In this document: positions 28,019 through 38,568 of the stretch, piece by piece
Layout of the letters: each line of letters starts with the position of its first letter
Position numbering within the stretch: the first letter of the stretch is position 1
DNA from: Burkholderiales bacterium
Lineage (GTDB): Bacteria; Pseudomonadota; Gammaproteobacteria; Burkholderiales; Burkholderiaceae_F
Direction of reading: 5' to 3'
DNA length: 64,000 bases
Assembly (NCBI GenBank): GCA_020248865.1
Contig: JADCGS010000006.1
Location: forward strand, 62,001-126,000
Notes under the pieces: generated by a model
Seen by the model: the letters and a program-made list of their open reading frames with translations, nothing else
The model's database searches: none
Told to the model about the DNA's origin: nothing
Translations under genes and position numbers: made by a program

Positions 28019-28714
28019 CTAAGCCGACAGTTGCAGCATCCCGAGCCCAACCTTCCGGTAAGAGCCGAATCCCTTGATGAGGCGCCGGCGCAGTCGCTCG
28101 GCGTCGGCAACCTCCAGCGCGCCTTCGATCACGGCGTGGGGCACCTTGAAGCGCTGGCCCTTGTGCACGAAGCGCAGCGTCGCAAGAGCGGCGTCGCAGA
28201 TCAGCAAGCGCAGCCCGAAGGCGGCGGCGTTCTGCCTGAACCAGTCATCCACCTCACTGACCGCACGGAAGGCCTCCACGCGCTTTTCGCCGCCCGCCAC
28301 GTGTTCACGGCCGGCGCATACCGACAGCGTGAATCGGTACATCAGACCCTCCGCGAGCTGGATCACCTCGCGCTTGGGCTCCAGTGCACTGAGCGCGCCG
28401 GCGGGCCAGCGAGTCCAGGGTTCCAGCGAGCGCACCCAGTAGCGGGCTGGCACGGCGCTGTCGGCGCGGAACAGGTACTGGCCAAAGCCCGCCTTGTTGC
28501 CGAACACATCGGTCAGCGCGTCATGCGCCAGCAGCGGATCGGTCTCGTGTTCGAACGTGACCGCGGTCTCAAATACTTCAAGCTCCGGGATCTCAAGCCG
28601 TGTGAAGCTCAGGACCGAATGCACGTTGAGGTGGGGTAGCCCGCTGGCGGAACGCCTGATGGCGCGCGACTGCGGCGCGGGGGCAACGGGATCGGGTTCG
28701 AGGAGCGTATCCAC
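28019..28714 (-). CDS. Solitary Cas6e-like (Cse3/CasE family) protein
   Basis: A 231-residue protein that fits the type I-E crRNA endonuclease family. After a 45-residue extension the first ferredoxin-like fold begins (VFETAVTF), with His64 in DPLLAHDALTDVFGN at the place of the family's catalytic His (pattern xxHxxLxxxF), then YLFRADS, EGLMYRFTLSVCA followed by KRV, VDDWFRQNAAAFGLRL, and the C-terminal IEGALEVADAERL and KGFGSYRKVGLGMLQLS, the glycine-rich RNA-binding loop. By eye it aligns end to end with T. thermophilus Cse3. Start is GTG at 28714. No CRISPR array, cas3, cascade or adaptation gene is in the window, so an ordinary role in CRISPR is unproven. It precedes the YbbN-like gene by 78 bases and may be co-transcribed. 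Confidence 0.75.
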   Translation of the reverse strand: MDTLLEPDPVAPAPQSRAIRRSASGLPHLNVHSVLSFTRLEIPELEVFETAVTFEHETDPLLAHDALTDVFGNKAGFGQYLFRADSAVPARYWVRSLEPWTRWPAGALSALEPKREVIQLAEGLMYRFTLSVCAGREHVAGGEKRVEAFRAVSEVDDWFRQNAAAFGLRLLICDAALATLRFVHKGQRFKVPHAVIEGALEVADAERLRRRLIKGFGSYRKVGLGMLQLSA

Positions 28715-29031
28715 AGCAGGGCGACCAGCGTCGGGTCGAGTCGGCAGATCAAACTCTCTTGAAATCGGCCGGTTCCCGGAAACCTGGATAGCTCGGGCAC
28801 GCTAGTCCGGGCGTCTCGCGGCGCCGCCAATCCAGTTGGCTGCGCTGGCCGAGAGCGAGGCCGTTTGCGACTGCGGGCAGGTGGCGTGCGCGCCAGCCCT
28901 TCCCGGCCGCCCCTTGGCCGCAAGTTGGCGAGTTGTTCGCCGCGCCCGCCGTGGCGAGACCCGTCCGGTGACTGCGCCGACGCGCGGGCAGGGCTGCCGC
29001 CAGTCCGGGAAGGCCCGGACCGCCGGCGGAC

Positions 29032-29059
29032 TTGAACTGTTCGCGAGCACCTATACAAT
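29032..29059 (+). promoter_or_regulatory. Sigma70-type promoter of groESL
   Basis: TTGAAC (29032-29037), 16 bases, then TACAAT (29054-29059). Transcription would start near 29066, inside the CIRCE operator, which is the classical arrangement for HrcA repression. No sigma32-type promoter was recognised. Confidence 0.6.
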
Positions 29060-29085
29060 TAGCACTCGCTGGCGGGGAGTGCTAG
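29059..29085. promoter_or_regulatory. CIRCE operator (HrcA site)
   Basis: TTAGCACTC, nine bases, GAGTGCTAG: eight of nine bases in the right arm match the consensus GAGTGCTAA, and the left arm is perfect. CIRCE is bound by the heat-inducible repressor HrcA upstream of groE operons. Confidence 0.93.
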
Positions 29086-29103
29086 TAGCGGGGAGTGCTA
29101 GTA
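29072..29103 (+). repeat. Exact 16-base tandem duplication covering the right CIRCE arm
   Basis: GCGGGGAGTGCTAGTA occurs at 29072-29087 and again immediately at 29088-29103. The second copy provides an extra GAGTGCTAG half-site at 29093-29101, spaced 25 bases from the left arm instead of nine. Confidence 0.9.
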
Positions 29104-29216
29104 CCAGATCGGCTGGCCCGGCTCGTCGCCTCAGCATTTGTGGGCTTTGGCCCGCTTTTTTCTGCTTCTGCGGTCATTTGCCGTCTGCAGAGCATTCGTT
29201 AACCACAGGAGAGCCT

Positions 29217-31221
<2,005 letters not shown>

Positions 31222-31305
31222 TGCGGATGTCCGGGAGCGCGGCGCACCGCGCCGCGTGACCGGAAAGAAGCCGCGCCACCCCCGCGCAGGCGGGGTCCGG
31301 CATCC

Positions 31306-31338
31306 AGGAAAGGGCCAGCACAGCTGGCCCTTTTTCCT
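31306..31338. terminator. Intrinsic terminator of groESL
   Basis: GGGCCAGC (31312-31319), loop ACA, GCTGGCCC (31323-31330), then TTTTT. Flanking AGGAAA and TTTTCCT extend the stem, so it may also work for the convergent photolyase gene. Confidence 0.88.
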
Positions 31339-31355
31339 GGGGGGCATCGTTCGGG

Positions 31356-32795
31356 CTAAGCGCGGCCCTTGACTACCGCGTAGCGCGCCAACGTCTTCGC
31401 ACGCGCCTGCGCGTGATCGACGATCGGCCCCGGGTAGTCGGTGCCGATCACGCAGCCGGCCGACTTCTGCCGCAGCGGCGGCACCAGCCAGGGTGCATGG
31501 ATCTCGGGCGGGCCGAAGTGCTCCAGTTGCGGCAGGTAGCGCTTGATGAACCGGCCCTCGGGATCGAATTTCTCGCTCTGCGTCACCGGGTTGAAGATGC
31601 GGAAGTACGGTTGCGCGTCGCAGCCGCTGCTGGCGGCCCACTGCCAGCCGCCGTTGTTGGCGGCCAGATCGAAGTCGTTCAGGTGCAGCGCGAAATAAGC
31701 CTCGCCCCGGCGGTAGTCGATGCCGAGGTCCTTGGTCAGGAAGCTCGCCACCACCATGCGCAGGCGGTTGTGCATGTAGCCCGTCTGGTTCAGTTGCAGC
31801 ATGGCCGCGTCCACCAGCGGGTAGCCGGTGCGGCCTTCGCACCATGCGGCCAGCAGCGCTTCGTCGTCGTCCCAGCGGATCCGGTCGTACTCGGGGCGGA
31901 AGGCGTTGCTCACGACGTCGGGCCGGTGCCACAGGACCTGGTGATAGAAGTCGCGCCAGATGAGCTCCGACAGCCAGGTGGCCGCGCCCGGCGAGCCCTG
32001 CTGGCTCAGCTGCCACGCCTGGCGCGCCAGCGCGCGCACCGACACCGTGCCGAACCGCAGGTGCACCGACAGATAGGACGGGCCGCGCACGGCCGGGAAG
32101 TTGCGCGCGCGGTCGTACTCGTCGATACGCGCCTTGAAGTCTTCGAACAACTGCGTGCCGCCGCTGGCGCCCAGCGGCAGACGCAGGTCCGCAAGGTTGG
32201 AGCGGGCAAATCCCATGGCTTCGAGCGGCGGGATCGGTTGCGGCGCCAGCGGCGCCAGGTGCCCCGCGGCGCGCTCGACCGGGTAGGCCGACAGGTAGAA
32301 CGCGTCGACTTTCTTCAGCCAGGCGTTCTTGTACGGCGTGAAGACCGTGAACGGCCGCCCCGCGCCGGTGAGCACCTCGTCGCGCTCGAAAATGACCTGG
32401 TCCTTGAACGTGTGCAGCGCCCGACCATCGCGGCGCAGCCGCTCGGCCACTTGCGCGTCTCGCTCGCGGGCGTAGGGCTCGTAGTCGTGGTTGGCGAACA
32501 CCGCTTCGGCAGCGAACTCCTGCGCCAGCGCCGGAATCAGCTCCGCGGCCACGCCGTGGCGAACGATGAGCGCGCTGCCGTGGGCCCGCAGCGCCTGGTC
32601 GAGTTCCGTCAGCGCCGCATGGATGAACTCCACGCGCCGGTCCTGCGTCCGCCCGGCGGCCAGCAGCGGATCGAGGATGACGCGGTCGAAGACGAACACG
32701 CAGGTCACGCGCGGCGCCTGCTGCAGCGCGTGATGCAGCGCGGCGTTGTCGGCCAGGCGCAGGTCGCGACGGAACCACATGAGAGCCGATTGCAT
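31356..32795 (-). CDS. phrB: Deoxyribodipyrimidine photolyase
   Basis: A 479-residue class I cyclobutane pyrimidine dimer photolyase, which uses blue light and FAD to repair UV damage. It opens with ALMWFRRDLRLADNAALHHA (antenna domain), and the FAD domain shows TWLSELIWRDFYHQVLW, YPLVDAAMLQLNQTGYMHNR and the signature NNGGWQWAASSGCDAQPYF. Length and motifs are complete. It converges on groEL with the terminator between them. Confidence 0.96.
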   Translation of the reverse strand: MQSALMWFRRDLRLADNAALHHALQQAPRVTCVFVFDRVILDPLLAAGRTQDRRVEFIHAALTELDQALRAHGSALIVRHGVAAELIPALAQEFAAEAVFANHDYEPYARERDAQVAERLRRDGRALHTFKDQVIFERDEVLTGAGRPFTVFTPYKNAWLKKVDAFYLSAYPVERAAGHLAPLAPQPIPPLEAMGFARSNLADLRLPLGASGGTQLFEDFKARIDEYDRARNFPAVRGPSYLSVHLRFGTVSVRALARQAWQLSQQGSPGAATWLSELIWRDFYHQVLWHRPDVVSNAFRPEYDRIRWDDDEALLAAWCEGRTGYPLVDAAMLQLNQTGYMHNRLRMVVASFLTKDLGIDYRRGEAYFALHLNDFDLAANNGGWQWAASSGCDAQPYFRIFNPVTQSEKFDPEGRFIKRYLPQLEHFGPPEIHAPWLVPPLRQKSAGCVIGTDYPGPIVDHAQARAKTLARYAVVKGRA

Positions 32796-32881
32796 GCTGG
32801 CAATTTAGCGCGCCCCGCCACCGGTTGGCCCGCGCGGCGGCACGCTGCGGCCGGCAGCGGCGGCGCGACTACAATCATCGC

Positions 32882-33433
32882 GTGGACCTGACGCACCAAT
32901 TCCTGATCGCCATGCCGGCGATGGCCGACCCGCACTTCGAGGGTTCGGTGGTCTACATCTGCGAGCACAACGACAAGGGCGCGCTGGGCCTGGTCATCAA
33001 CCGACCGACCGAGCTGACGCTCGCCTGCCTGTTCGACAAGATCGAGCTGAAGCTGGAGATCGCCCCCTGGAAGGACGCGCCCGTGTTCTTCGGCGGCCCG
33101 GTGCAGACCGAGCGCGGCTTCGTGCTGCACCAGCCGGCCGGCAGCTTCAGCTCTACGCTCAGCGTGGGCGACGACATCGCGCTCACCACCTCCAAGGACG
33201 TGCTGGAGGCGGTCGCGCGCGGCGCCGGGCCGGGCAGGATGCTGGTCACGCTGGGTTACGCGGGCTGGGGTGCGGGCCAGCTCGAAAACGAGATCGCGCA
33301 CAACGCCTGGCTCACCGTGCAGGCGCAGCCGGGCGTGATCTTCGACACGCCGGTGGAGCAGCGCTTCCATGCGGCGCTGTCGCTGCTGGGCATCCGCTCC
33401 ACCCAGCTCATGGGTCAGGCCGGCCATGCGTGA
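32882..33433 (+). CDS. YqgE/AlgH family protein
   Basis: A 183-residue protein of the UPF0301/DUF179 family, function not established. It has [54 protein letters not shown] and [20 protein letters not shown], the defining motifs. The start is GTG at 32882; TACAAT is six bases before it, so the transcript may be leaderless. It precedes ruvX as yqgE precedes yqgF in many proteobacteria. Confidence 0.93.
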   Translation: MDLTHQFLIAMPAMADPHFEGSVVYICEHNDKGALGLVINRPTELTLACLFDKIELKLEIAPWKDAPVFFGGPVQTERGFVLHQPAGSFSSTLSVGDDIALTTSKDVLEAVARGAGPGRMLVTLGYAGWGAGQLENEIAHNAWLTVQAQPGVIFDTPVEQRFHAALSLLGIRSTQLMGQAGHA

Positions 33434-33494
33434 GGGCGTCCTGGCCGCTCGCGCGCAGTCCTGCCGGTTCCGTCTTTCCTCTTCTGCCGTTTCG

Positions 33495-33923
33495 ATGGCC
33501 GAGCGGCTGCTGATGGCATTCGACTTCGGCACGCGCCGGGTCGGCGTAGCCGTCGGCAACAGCATCACGTGCGCCGCGCGCCCGCTGGCGATCATCGACG
33601 CGCAGGGCGATGATCGCTGGCACCGCATCGAGGCGCTGCTGGCCGAATGGCGGCCCCACGAGCTGGTGGTCGGCATCCCGCGCCACCCCGACGGCGCAGC
33701 GCACGAGATGACGGCGCGCTGCGAGCGGTTTGCGCGGCAACTGGAGGGGCGCTTCGGCCTGCCGGTGGCGCGCGTCGACGAGCGCTACTCGTCGACCGCC
33801 GTCGCGGGCGGGCGCGATGATGCCGCCGCCGCGGTGATCCTGCAGCAGTACCTTTCTGCTTCGGGTCAACCGGCGCCCGCCGGGCCCGAGCCCGATGCGC
33901 CGGGCCAGGACGCGACGCCATGA
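33495..33923 (+). CDS. ruvX: Putative pre-16S rRNA nuclease / Holliday junction resolvase RuvX (YqgF)
   Basis: A 142-residue RNase-H-fold nuclease. [17 protein letters not shown] carries the first catalytic Asp, [12 protein letters not shown] and [11 protein letters not shown] the other conserved residues. The family processes 16S rRNA ends in E. coli. The ATG at 33495 starts the protein just before the domain; an in-frame ATG at 33426 overlapping yqgE by 8 bases is the alternative. The stop overlaps the pyrR start (ATGA). Confidence 0.92.
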   Translation: MAERLLMAFDFGTRRVGVAVGNSITCAARPLAIIDAQGDDRWHRIEALLAEWRPHELVVGIPRHPDGAAHEMTARCERFARQLEGRFGLPVARVDERYSSTAVAGGRDDAAAAVILQQYLSASGQPAPAGPEPDAPGQDATP

Positions 33924-34429
33924 TCGAACTGAACGCCGAAGCGATCTACCGCGACTTCGCGGCCCGCGTGATCGACCGGGTCGGCCGCCGCGACGTGCGC
34001 CTGGTCGGCATCCACACCGGCGGCGTCTGGCTGGCGGAGCGGCTGCGCGCGGAACTGAAGATCGAGCACCCGGTGGGCGTGCTCGATGTCTCGTTCTATC
34101 GCGACGACTTTGCGCAGGGCGGGCTGGCGCCGGACGTGCGGCCCTCGCGCATCCCGTTCGAGGTCGCCGGCCGCGACCTGCTGCTGATCGACGACGTCCT
34201 GTACACCGGCCGCACCACGCGCGCGGCGATGAACGAGCTGTTCGACCACGGCCGGCCGGCGCGCATCGATCTGGCGGTGCTGATCGACCGCGGCGGTCGC
34301 GAGCTGCCGATCGCCGCGCAGGTGGTCGGCCGCACCATCGAACTGCCGCCCGACGTCGGCGTGGTGCTCACGCGCGACGACGACCTCGGTTTCCACCTCA
34401 CGCTGGAGCAGAACCACAACGATGACTAG
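33920..34429 (+). CDS. pyrR: PyrR-type bifunctional regulator/uracil phosphoribosyltransferase
   Basis: A 169-residue type I phosphoribosyltransferase with the PRPP-binding signature [20 protein letters not shown], and [13 protein letters not shown] and [10 protein letters not shown], as in PyrR. In Gram-positive bacteria PyrR binds pyr mRNA; in proteobacteria its regulatory role is unclear. It overlaps ruvX by four bases and stands 27 bases before pyrB. No PyrR-type attenuator hairpin was recognised between them. Confidence 0.9.
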   Translation: MIELNAEAIYRDFAARVIDRVGRRDVRLVGIHTGGVWLAERLRAELKIEHPVGVLDVSFYRDDFAQGGLAPDVRPSRIPFEVAGRDLLLIDDVLYTGRTTRAAMNELFDHGRPARIDLAVLIDRGGRELPIAAQVVGRTIELPPDVGVVLTRDDDLGFHLTLEQNHNDD

Positions 34430-34456
34430 CGCAGCCATCCGCGGCGGGGCTCGTCC

Positions 34457-35434
34457 ATGACGGTCAAGGCCTTCGGTCGCAACCCGCAGCTCAACCGCCA
34501 CGGCGAGTTGCACCACCTGTTGTCGGTCGAGGGGCTGCCGAAAGCGATTCTCGAGCGCATCCTGACCACCGCCGACAGTTTCATCAATATCGCCGAGCGC
34601 GAGGTCAAGAGCGTGCCGCTGCTGCGCGGCACCGCCGTCTTCAACCTGTTCTTCGAGAACAGCACCCGCACCCGCACAACCTTCGAGATCGCGGCGCGGC
34701 GCCTTTCGGCCGACGTCTTCAACCTCGACATCACGCGCTCGTCCACCGCCAAGGGCGAGAGCCTGCTGGACACCATCAACAACCTGACCGCGATGCAGGC
34801 CGACATGTTCGTGGTGCGGCACGCTGCGAGCGGCGCGCCGTACCTGATCGCGCAGCACGTCGCACCGCACATCCACGTGGTCAACGCCGGCGACGGGCGC
34901 CATGCGCACCCGACGCAGGGCCTGCTCGACACGTACACGATCCGCCATTACAAGCGCGACTTCTCCAACCTGACGGTGGCGATCGTCGGCGACATCCTGC
35001 ACTCGCGCGTGGCGCGCTCCGACATCCACGCGCTGACCACCCTGGGCGTGCCGGAGGTACGGGCGGTCGGTCCGCTGACCCTGCTGCCCCCCGGGCTGGA
35101 GCAGATGGGCGTGCGCGTGTGTACCCGGCTCGACGAAGGCATCAAGGACGCCGACGTCATCATCATGCTGCGGCTGCAGAACGAGCGCATGCGCGGCGCG
35201 CTGCTGCCGAGCGCCGAGGAGTACTTCCACAACTACGGCCTGACGCAGGACAAGCTGCGCCTGGCCAGGCCCGACGCCATCGTCATGCACCCCGGCCCGA
35301 TGAACCGCGGCGTGGAGATCGACTCGCCGGTGGCCGACGGCCGGCAGAGCGTGATCCTGCCGCAGGTGACCTTCGGCATCGCCGTGCGCATGGCCGTGAT
35401 GGCGATCTGCGCGTCGTCCAAGAGCATGCACTGA
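34457..35434 (+). CDS. pyrB: Aspartate carbamoyltransferase catalytic subunit
   Basis: The 325-residue committed enzyme of pyrimidine synthesis. The carbamoyl-phosphate site [19 protein letters not shown], the [11 protein letters not shown] loop, [14 protein letters not shown] and [12 protein letters not shown] are present. A long N-terminal segment and a downstream inactive dihydroorotase indicate the class A dodecameric ATCase found in pseudomonads and betaproteobacteria. Ten bases separate it from the next gene. Confidence 0.97.
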   Translation: MTVKAFGRNPQLNRHGELHHLLSVEGLPKAILERILTTADSFINIAEREVKSVPLLRGTAVFNLFFENSTRTRTTFEIAARRLSADVFNLDITRSSTAKGESLLDTINNLTAMQADMFVVRHAASGAPYLIAQHVAPHIHVVNAGDGRHAHPTQGLLDTYTIRHYKRDFSNLTVAIVGDILHSRVARSDIHALTTLGVPEVRAVGPLTLLPPGLEQMGVRVCTRLDEGIKDADVIIMLRLQNERMRGALLPSAEEYFHNYGLTQDKLRLARPDAIVMHPGPMNRGVEIDSPVADGRQSVILPQVTFGIAVRMAVMAICASSKSMH

Positions 35435-35444
35435 GGGCGCGCCG

Positions 35445-36716
35445 ATGAAACTCGAGATCGTCAACGGGCGCGTGATCGACCCGGCCTCGGTGCATGACGG
35501 CCCGGCCGGCGTGTTCGTCGAGGGCAGCCGCATCGTGGCGATCGGCAACCGGCCGGCGGGCTGGCAGGCCGACCGCAGCATCGACGCCGCGGGTCTCGTC
35601 GTCGCCCCTGGCCTGCTCGACCTGTCGGCGCGCATGCGCGAACCGGGCGCCGAAGGCGCGCTCAAGCAGGAGATGCGGGCCGCGCTGGCCGGCGGCGTGA
35701 CCGGGGTGGTGTGCCCGCCCGACACCGACCCGCCGCTCGACGAGCCGGGCCTGGTGCGCATGCTGCGCCAGCGCTCGCGCGAGGCCGCGGGCGCGCGCAT
35801 CTATCCGCTCGGCGCGCTCACCACCGCGCTCAAGGGCGAGGCGCTGGCCGAGCTGCAACTGCTGCACGAAGTCGGCTGCGTGGCCTTCATGCAGACGCGG
35901 GCGCTGCCGCACGACAACAGCGTGCTGCTGCAGGCGATGCGCTACGCCGCCACCTTCGACCTGCCGCTGTGGCTGCGGCCGGTGGAGGACACGCTGGCCG
36001 GCAGCGGCGTGGCGGCCGCGGGGCCGGTAGCCGGCCGGCTGGGCCTGCCGTCGATCCCGGCGGTGGCCGAGACGGTGGCGCTGCACACCATTTTCGAACT
36101 GCAGCGCGCCAGCGGCGCGCGCGTGCACCTGTGCCGGCTGTCGAGCGCGGCCGGCATCGAGCTGGTGCGGCGGGCCAAGAACGATGGCCTGCGCGTGACC
36201 GCGGACGTCGGCATCCACCACGTGCACCTGGTGGATGTCGACATCGGCTACTTCGATGCCAACTACCGGCTCGACCCGCCGCTGCGATCGCAGCGCGACC
36301 GCGACGCCATCGTCGCCGGGCTGGCCGACGGCACCCTCGACGCGATCTGCTCCGACCACACGCCGGTGGGCGCCGACGACAAGCTGCTGCCCTTCGGCGA
36401 GGCCGCCCCCGGCGCAACCGGGCTCGAGGTGCTGCTGCCGCTGGTCCTGAAGTGGGCGCGCGCGAGCCAGACGCCGCTGGTGCAGGCGCTCGCCCGGGTC
36501 ACGCAGCGACCCGCCGAGGTCATCGGCGAGGACACCGGTCGCCTGTGCGTCGGCGGCAAGGCCGACATCGTGGTGTTCGACCCCGACGCGCACTGGCAGC
36601 TCACCGATGAGTCGCTCGTCAGCAGCGGCCGCAATTCGCCGTTCACCGGCTACGAACTCGAAGGCCGCGCGCGCGTCACCATCGTCGGCGGCGACATCCG
36701 CTTCGGCGGCGGATGA
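35445..36716 (+). CDS. Inactive dihydroorotase homologue (PyrC'-type ATCase partner)
   Basis: A 423-residue amidohydrolase-fold protein. Active dihydroorotases have HxH after the first strand (DLHVHLREPG); here the stretch reads LLDLSARMREPG, so both metal-binding His are lost. A later HH pair (ADVGIHHVHLVD), the Asn in YFDANYRLDPPLR and SDHTPVGAD remain. This is the pattern of the non-catalytic PyrC' that stabilises ATCase in Pseudomonas, and position next to pyrB supports it. An active pyrC must lie elsewhere. Confidence 0.9.
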   Translation: MKLEIVNGRVIDPASVHDGPAGVFVEGSRIVAIGNRPAGWQADRSIDAAGLVVAPGLLDLSARMREPGAEGALKQEMRAALAGGVTGVVCPPDTDPPLDEPGLVRMLRQRSREAAGARIYPLGALTTALKGEALAELQLLHEVGCVAFMQTRALPHDNSVLLQAMRYAATFDLPLWLRPVEDTLAGSGVAAAGPVAGRLGLPSIPAVAETVALHTIFELQRASGARVHLCRLSSAAGIELVRRAKNDGLRVTADVGIHHVHLVDVDIGYFDANYRLDPPLRSQRDRDAIVAGLADGTLDAICSDHTPVGADDKLLPFGEAAPGATGLEVLLPLVLKWARASQTPLVQALARVTQRPAEVIGEDTGRLCVGGKADIVVFDPDAHWQLTDESLVSSGRNSPFTGYELEGRARVTIVGGDIRFGGG

Positions 36717-36764
36717 GGCCGACTCCAAAAGATCGGCGAAGAGTCGGGGCGAAAGATCGGGGGC

Positions 36765-36900
36765 GAAAAATCGGGGTCAGACCCCGAATTTCGCTCCTGC
36801 CGAGGACAATCTTGGAAATTAGGGTCAGACCCCGTTTTTCGCGTCTTGCGCCTCCGTCAGCCGCGTTGGCTTTGTGAAAATCGGGGTCTGACCCCGATTC
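36765..36900. repeat. Three CGGGGTCAGACCCCG-type palindromes
   Basis: Copies at 36772-36786 (CGGGGTCAGACCCCG), 36821-36834 (AGGGTCAGACCCCG, one arm shortened) and 36882-36896 (CGGGGTCTGACCCCG, inverted relative to the others). Each is flanked by A/T-rich bases (AAAAAT and TTTT/ATTC). Degenerate GATCGGGG words continue on the left. They look like small REP-type elements; no transposase is near. Confidence 0.85.
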
Positions 36901-36935
36901 TTTCGATTCTTGCCCCGATTCTTGGCTGGTTTCCG

Positions 36936-37829
36936 ATGGCCGCCCTGCGCTCCGACCGCCTGATGCGCTGGATCACGATCCTCCTGGCGCCGTTGCGGTT
37001 GGCGGTGCTGCTGGCGCATGTGCTGGGTGGGCTCGGGGTGGCGGCGGCCTTTTTTCCGCTGCTGTCGCAGCCGACGCGCAACCGCATCAACCGGCTGTGG
37101 TCGCGCAACCTGCTGCGGATCGCCGGCCTGCGGCTGCGCGTCATGGGCGAGCGGATCGAGGCCGAGGTGGCGTCCACCGGCATCGCGGCCTGGAGCAGCG
37201 GGCGGCTGCTGCTCGCCAATCACATCTCGTGGATCGACATCTTCTCGATCAACGCGGTGGTGCCGACGCGCTTCATCGCCAAGGCCGAGATCGGCCGCTG
37301 GCCGCTGGTCGGCCTGCTGGTCTCGCTCGCCGGCACCCTGTACGTGGAGCGTGGGCGGCGCCATGCGGTGCACGCAATAAACCAGAAGGTGGCCGAACGG
37401 CTGAAGCAGGGCGAGACGGTCGGCGTGTTTCCCGAAGGCACGACCACCGACGGCAGCCTGCTGCTGCCGTTTCACGCCAACCTGGTGCAACCGGCGCTCG
37501 ACGTCGGTGGCGAGATCCGCCCGGTGGCGCTGCGCTACACGCAGCGGGGCGCGCAGACACTGGCTGCGGCCTATGTGGGCGACGACAGCCTGGTGGGGTC
37601 GCTGTGGCGCATCGTGACCACGCCGGGCCTGCAGGTGGAGGTGATCTGGTTGCCGCCGCTGGCCGCTGGCGCCGCCACCCGCCAGGCGGCCGGGCAGCAG
37701 GCCCGCGCCGCCATTGCGCAGGCACTCGGCCTGCACGCGGCCGACCCGGCCGGCGACGTCAGTCCGTCGCCGCACCCGGCCGGCACGGCTGCTGCAGCAG
37801 CGTCCGATCCGGCCAGCGCATCGCGCTGA
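36936..37829 (+). CDS. plsC: 1-acyl-sn-glycerol-3-phosphate acyltransferase
   Basis: A 297-residue membrane-associated acyltransferase. The catalytic motif is NHISWID (His96, Asp101); FPEGTTTDG is the substrate-binding motif III and [13 protein letters not shown] motif II. A hydrophobic N-terminus ([20 protein letters not shown]) anchors it. It makes phosphatidic acid. The C-terminal tail is Ala/Pro-rich, and its last 71 bases overlap the 3' end of apaH on the other strand. Confidence 0.9.
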   Translation: MAALRSDRLMRWITILLAPLRLAVLLAHVLGGLGVAAAFFPLLSQPTRNRINRLWSRNLLRIAGLRLRVMGERIEAEVASTGIAAWSSGRLLLANHISWIDIFSINAVVPTRFIAKAEIGRWPLVGLLVSLAGTLYVERGRRHAVHAINQKVAERLKQGETVGVFPEGTTTDGSLLLPFHANLVQPALDVGGEIRPVALRYTQRGAQTLAAAYVGDDSLVGSLWRIVTTPGLQVEVIWLPPLAAGAATRQAAGQQARAAIAQALGLHAADPAGDVSPSPHPAGTAAAAASDPASASR

Positions 37830-38568
37830 GCGCGCCGCCCCAGACGCAGCCGCTGTCCAGGCACACCACGTCAGGCCGCGCCAGGTGGCCGAGGGTGGAC
37901 CAGTGGCCGAACACGACCACCCCATCGCGCGTCGCCCGCGCCGGGTGGTCGAACCACGGCACGGTGCCCGGCGGGGCCTGGCCCGGACCGGCCTTGAACT
38001 TCAGCTCCATCGCGCCGTCCGGCCGCACCACGCGCAGCCGGGTCAGCGCGTTGATCACGCAGCGCGTGCGCTCGGCGCCGCGCAGATCGTCGTGCCACCG
38101 CGCCGGCTCGTTGCCGTACATCGTTGCGAGGTCGCGTTGCCAGTGGTTGCCGCGCAGGTTCCGCTCCACCTCGGCCGCCAGTGCCAGGGTCTGTGCGGCC
38201 GTCCACGGCGGCAGCACCCCGGCATGCACGTAGAGCGCGCCGCCCTCGGCGAAGGCCAGCGGCCGGCGGCGCAGCCAGTCGATCAGCTCGGCGCGGTCGG
38301 GTGCGTCGAGAATCTCCTGCACGGTGTCGTCGGCGTGCGGCGGGCGTACGCCGGCGGCCACGGCGAGCAGGTGCAGGTCATGGTTGCCGAGCAGCGCCAC
38401 CGCGCGCTCGCCCAGGTCGCGCACGAAGCGCAGCGTGGCCAGCGACTGCGGCCCGCGGTTGACCAGATCGCCGACGAAGACCAGCGGCTCCCCGGCCGGT
38501 ATCCGCCGCAGCAGCGCGCGCAGCGGATCGAGGCAGCCCTGCAGGTCGCCGATGGCCCAGCGCGGCAT
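37759..38568 (-). CDS. apaH: Bis(5'-nucleosyl)-tetraphosphatase, symmetrical
   Basis: Hydrolyses Ap4A to two ADP. The 269-residue metallophosphatase has [33 protein letters not shown] and VFGHWSTLG, the four metal-binding blocks in order. Its ATG shares one base with the stop of the upstream transferase gene (TGATG). The 3' end overlaps plsC convergently by 71 bases. Confidence 0.96.
   Translation of the reverse strand: MPRWAIGDLQGCLDPLRALLRRIPAGEPLVFVGDLVNRGPQSLATLRFVRDLGERAVALLGNHDLHLLAVAAGVRPPHADDTVQEILDAPDRAELIDWLRRRPLAFAEGGALYVHAGVLPPWTAAQTLALAAEVERNLRGNHWQRDLATMYGNEPARWHDDLRGAERTRCVINALTRLRVVRPDGAMELKFKAGPGQAPPGTVPWFDHPARATRDGVVVFGHWSTLGHLARPDVVCLDSGCVWGGALSAMRWPDRTLLQQPCRPGAATD

Larger units (their letters stand above)
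28715..29216. promoter_or_regulatory. 502-base intergenic region carrying the groESL control elements
   Basis: No gene is supported here; open frames are shadow-like. The right part contains the groES promoter, the CIRCE operator and a duplicated half-site, followed by a leader of about 150 bases to groES that contains the stretch GGGCTTTGGCCCG. The left part is the upstream region of the divergent cas6e-like gene, in which no clear promoter was seen. Confidence 0.6.

Noticed and set aside
36765..36900. GGGGTCAGACCCC palindromes as intrinsic terminators
   Set aside because: Stem is present but two copies lack a proper T-run on the plus strand, and they repeat in both orientations, which fits REP-type repeats better.
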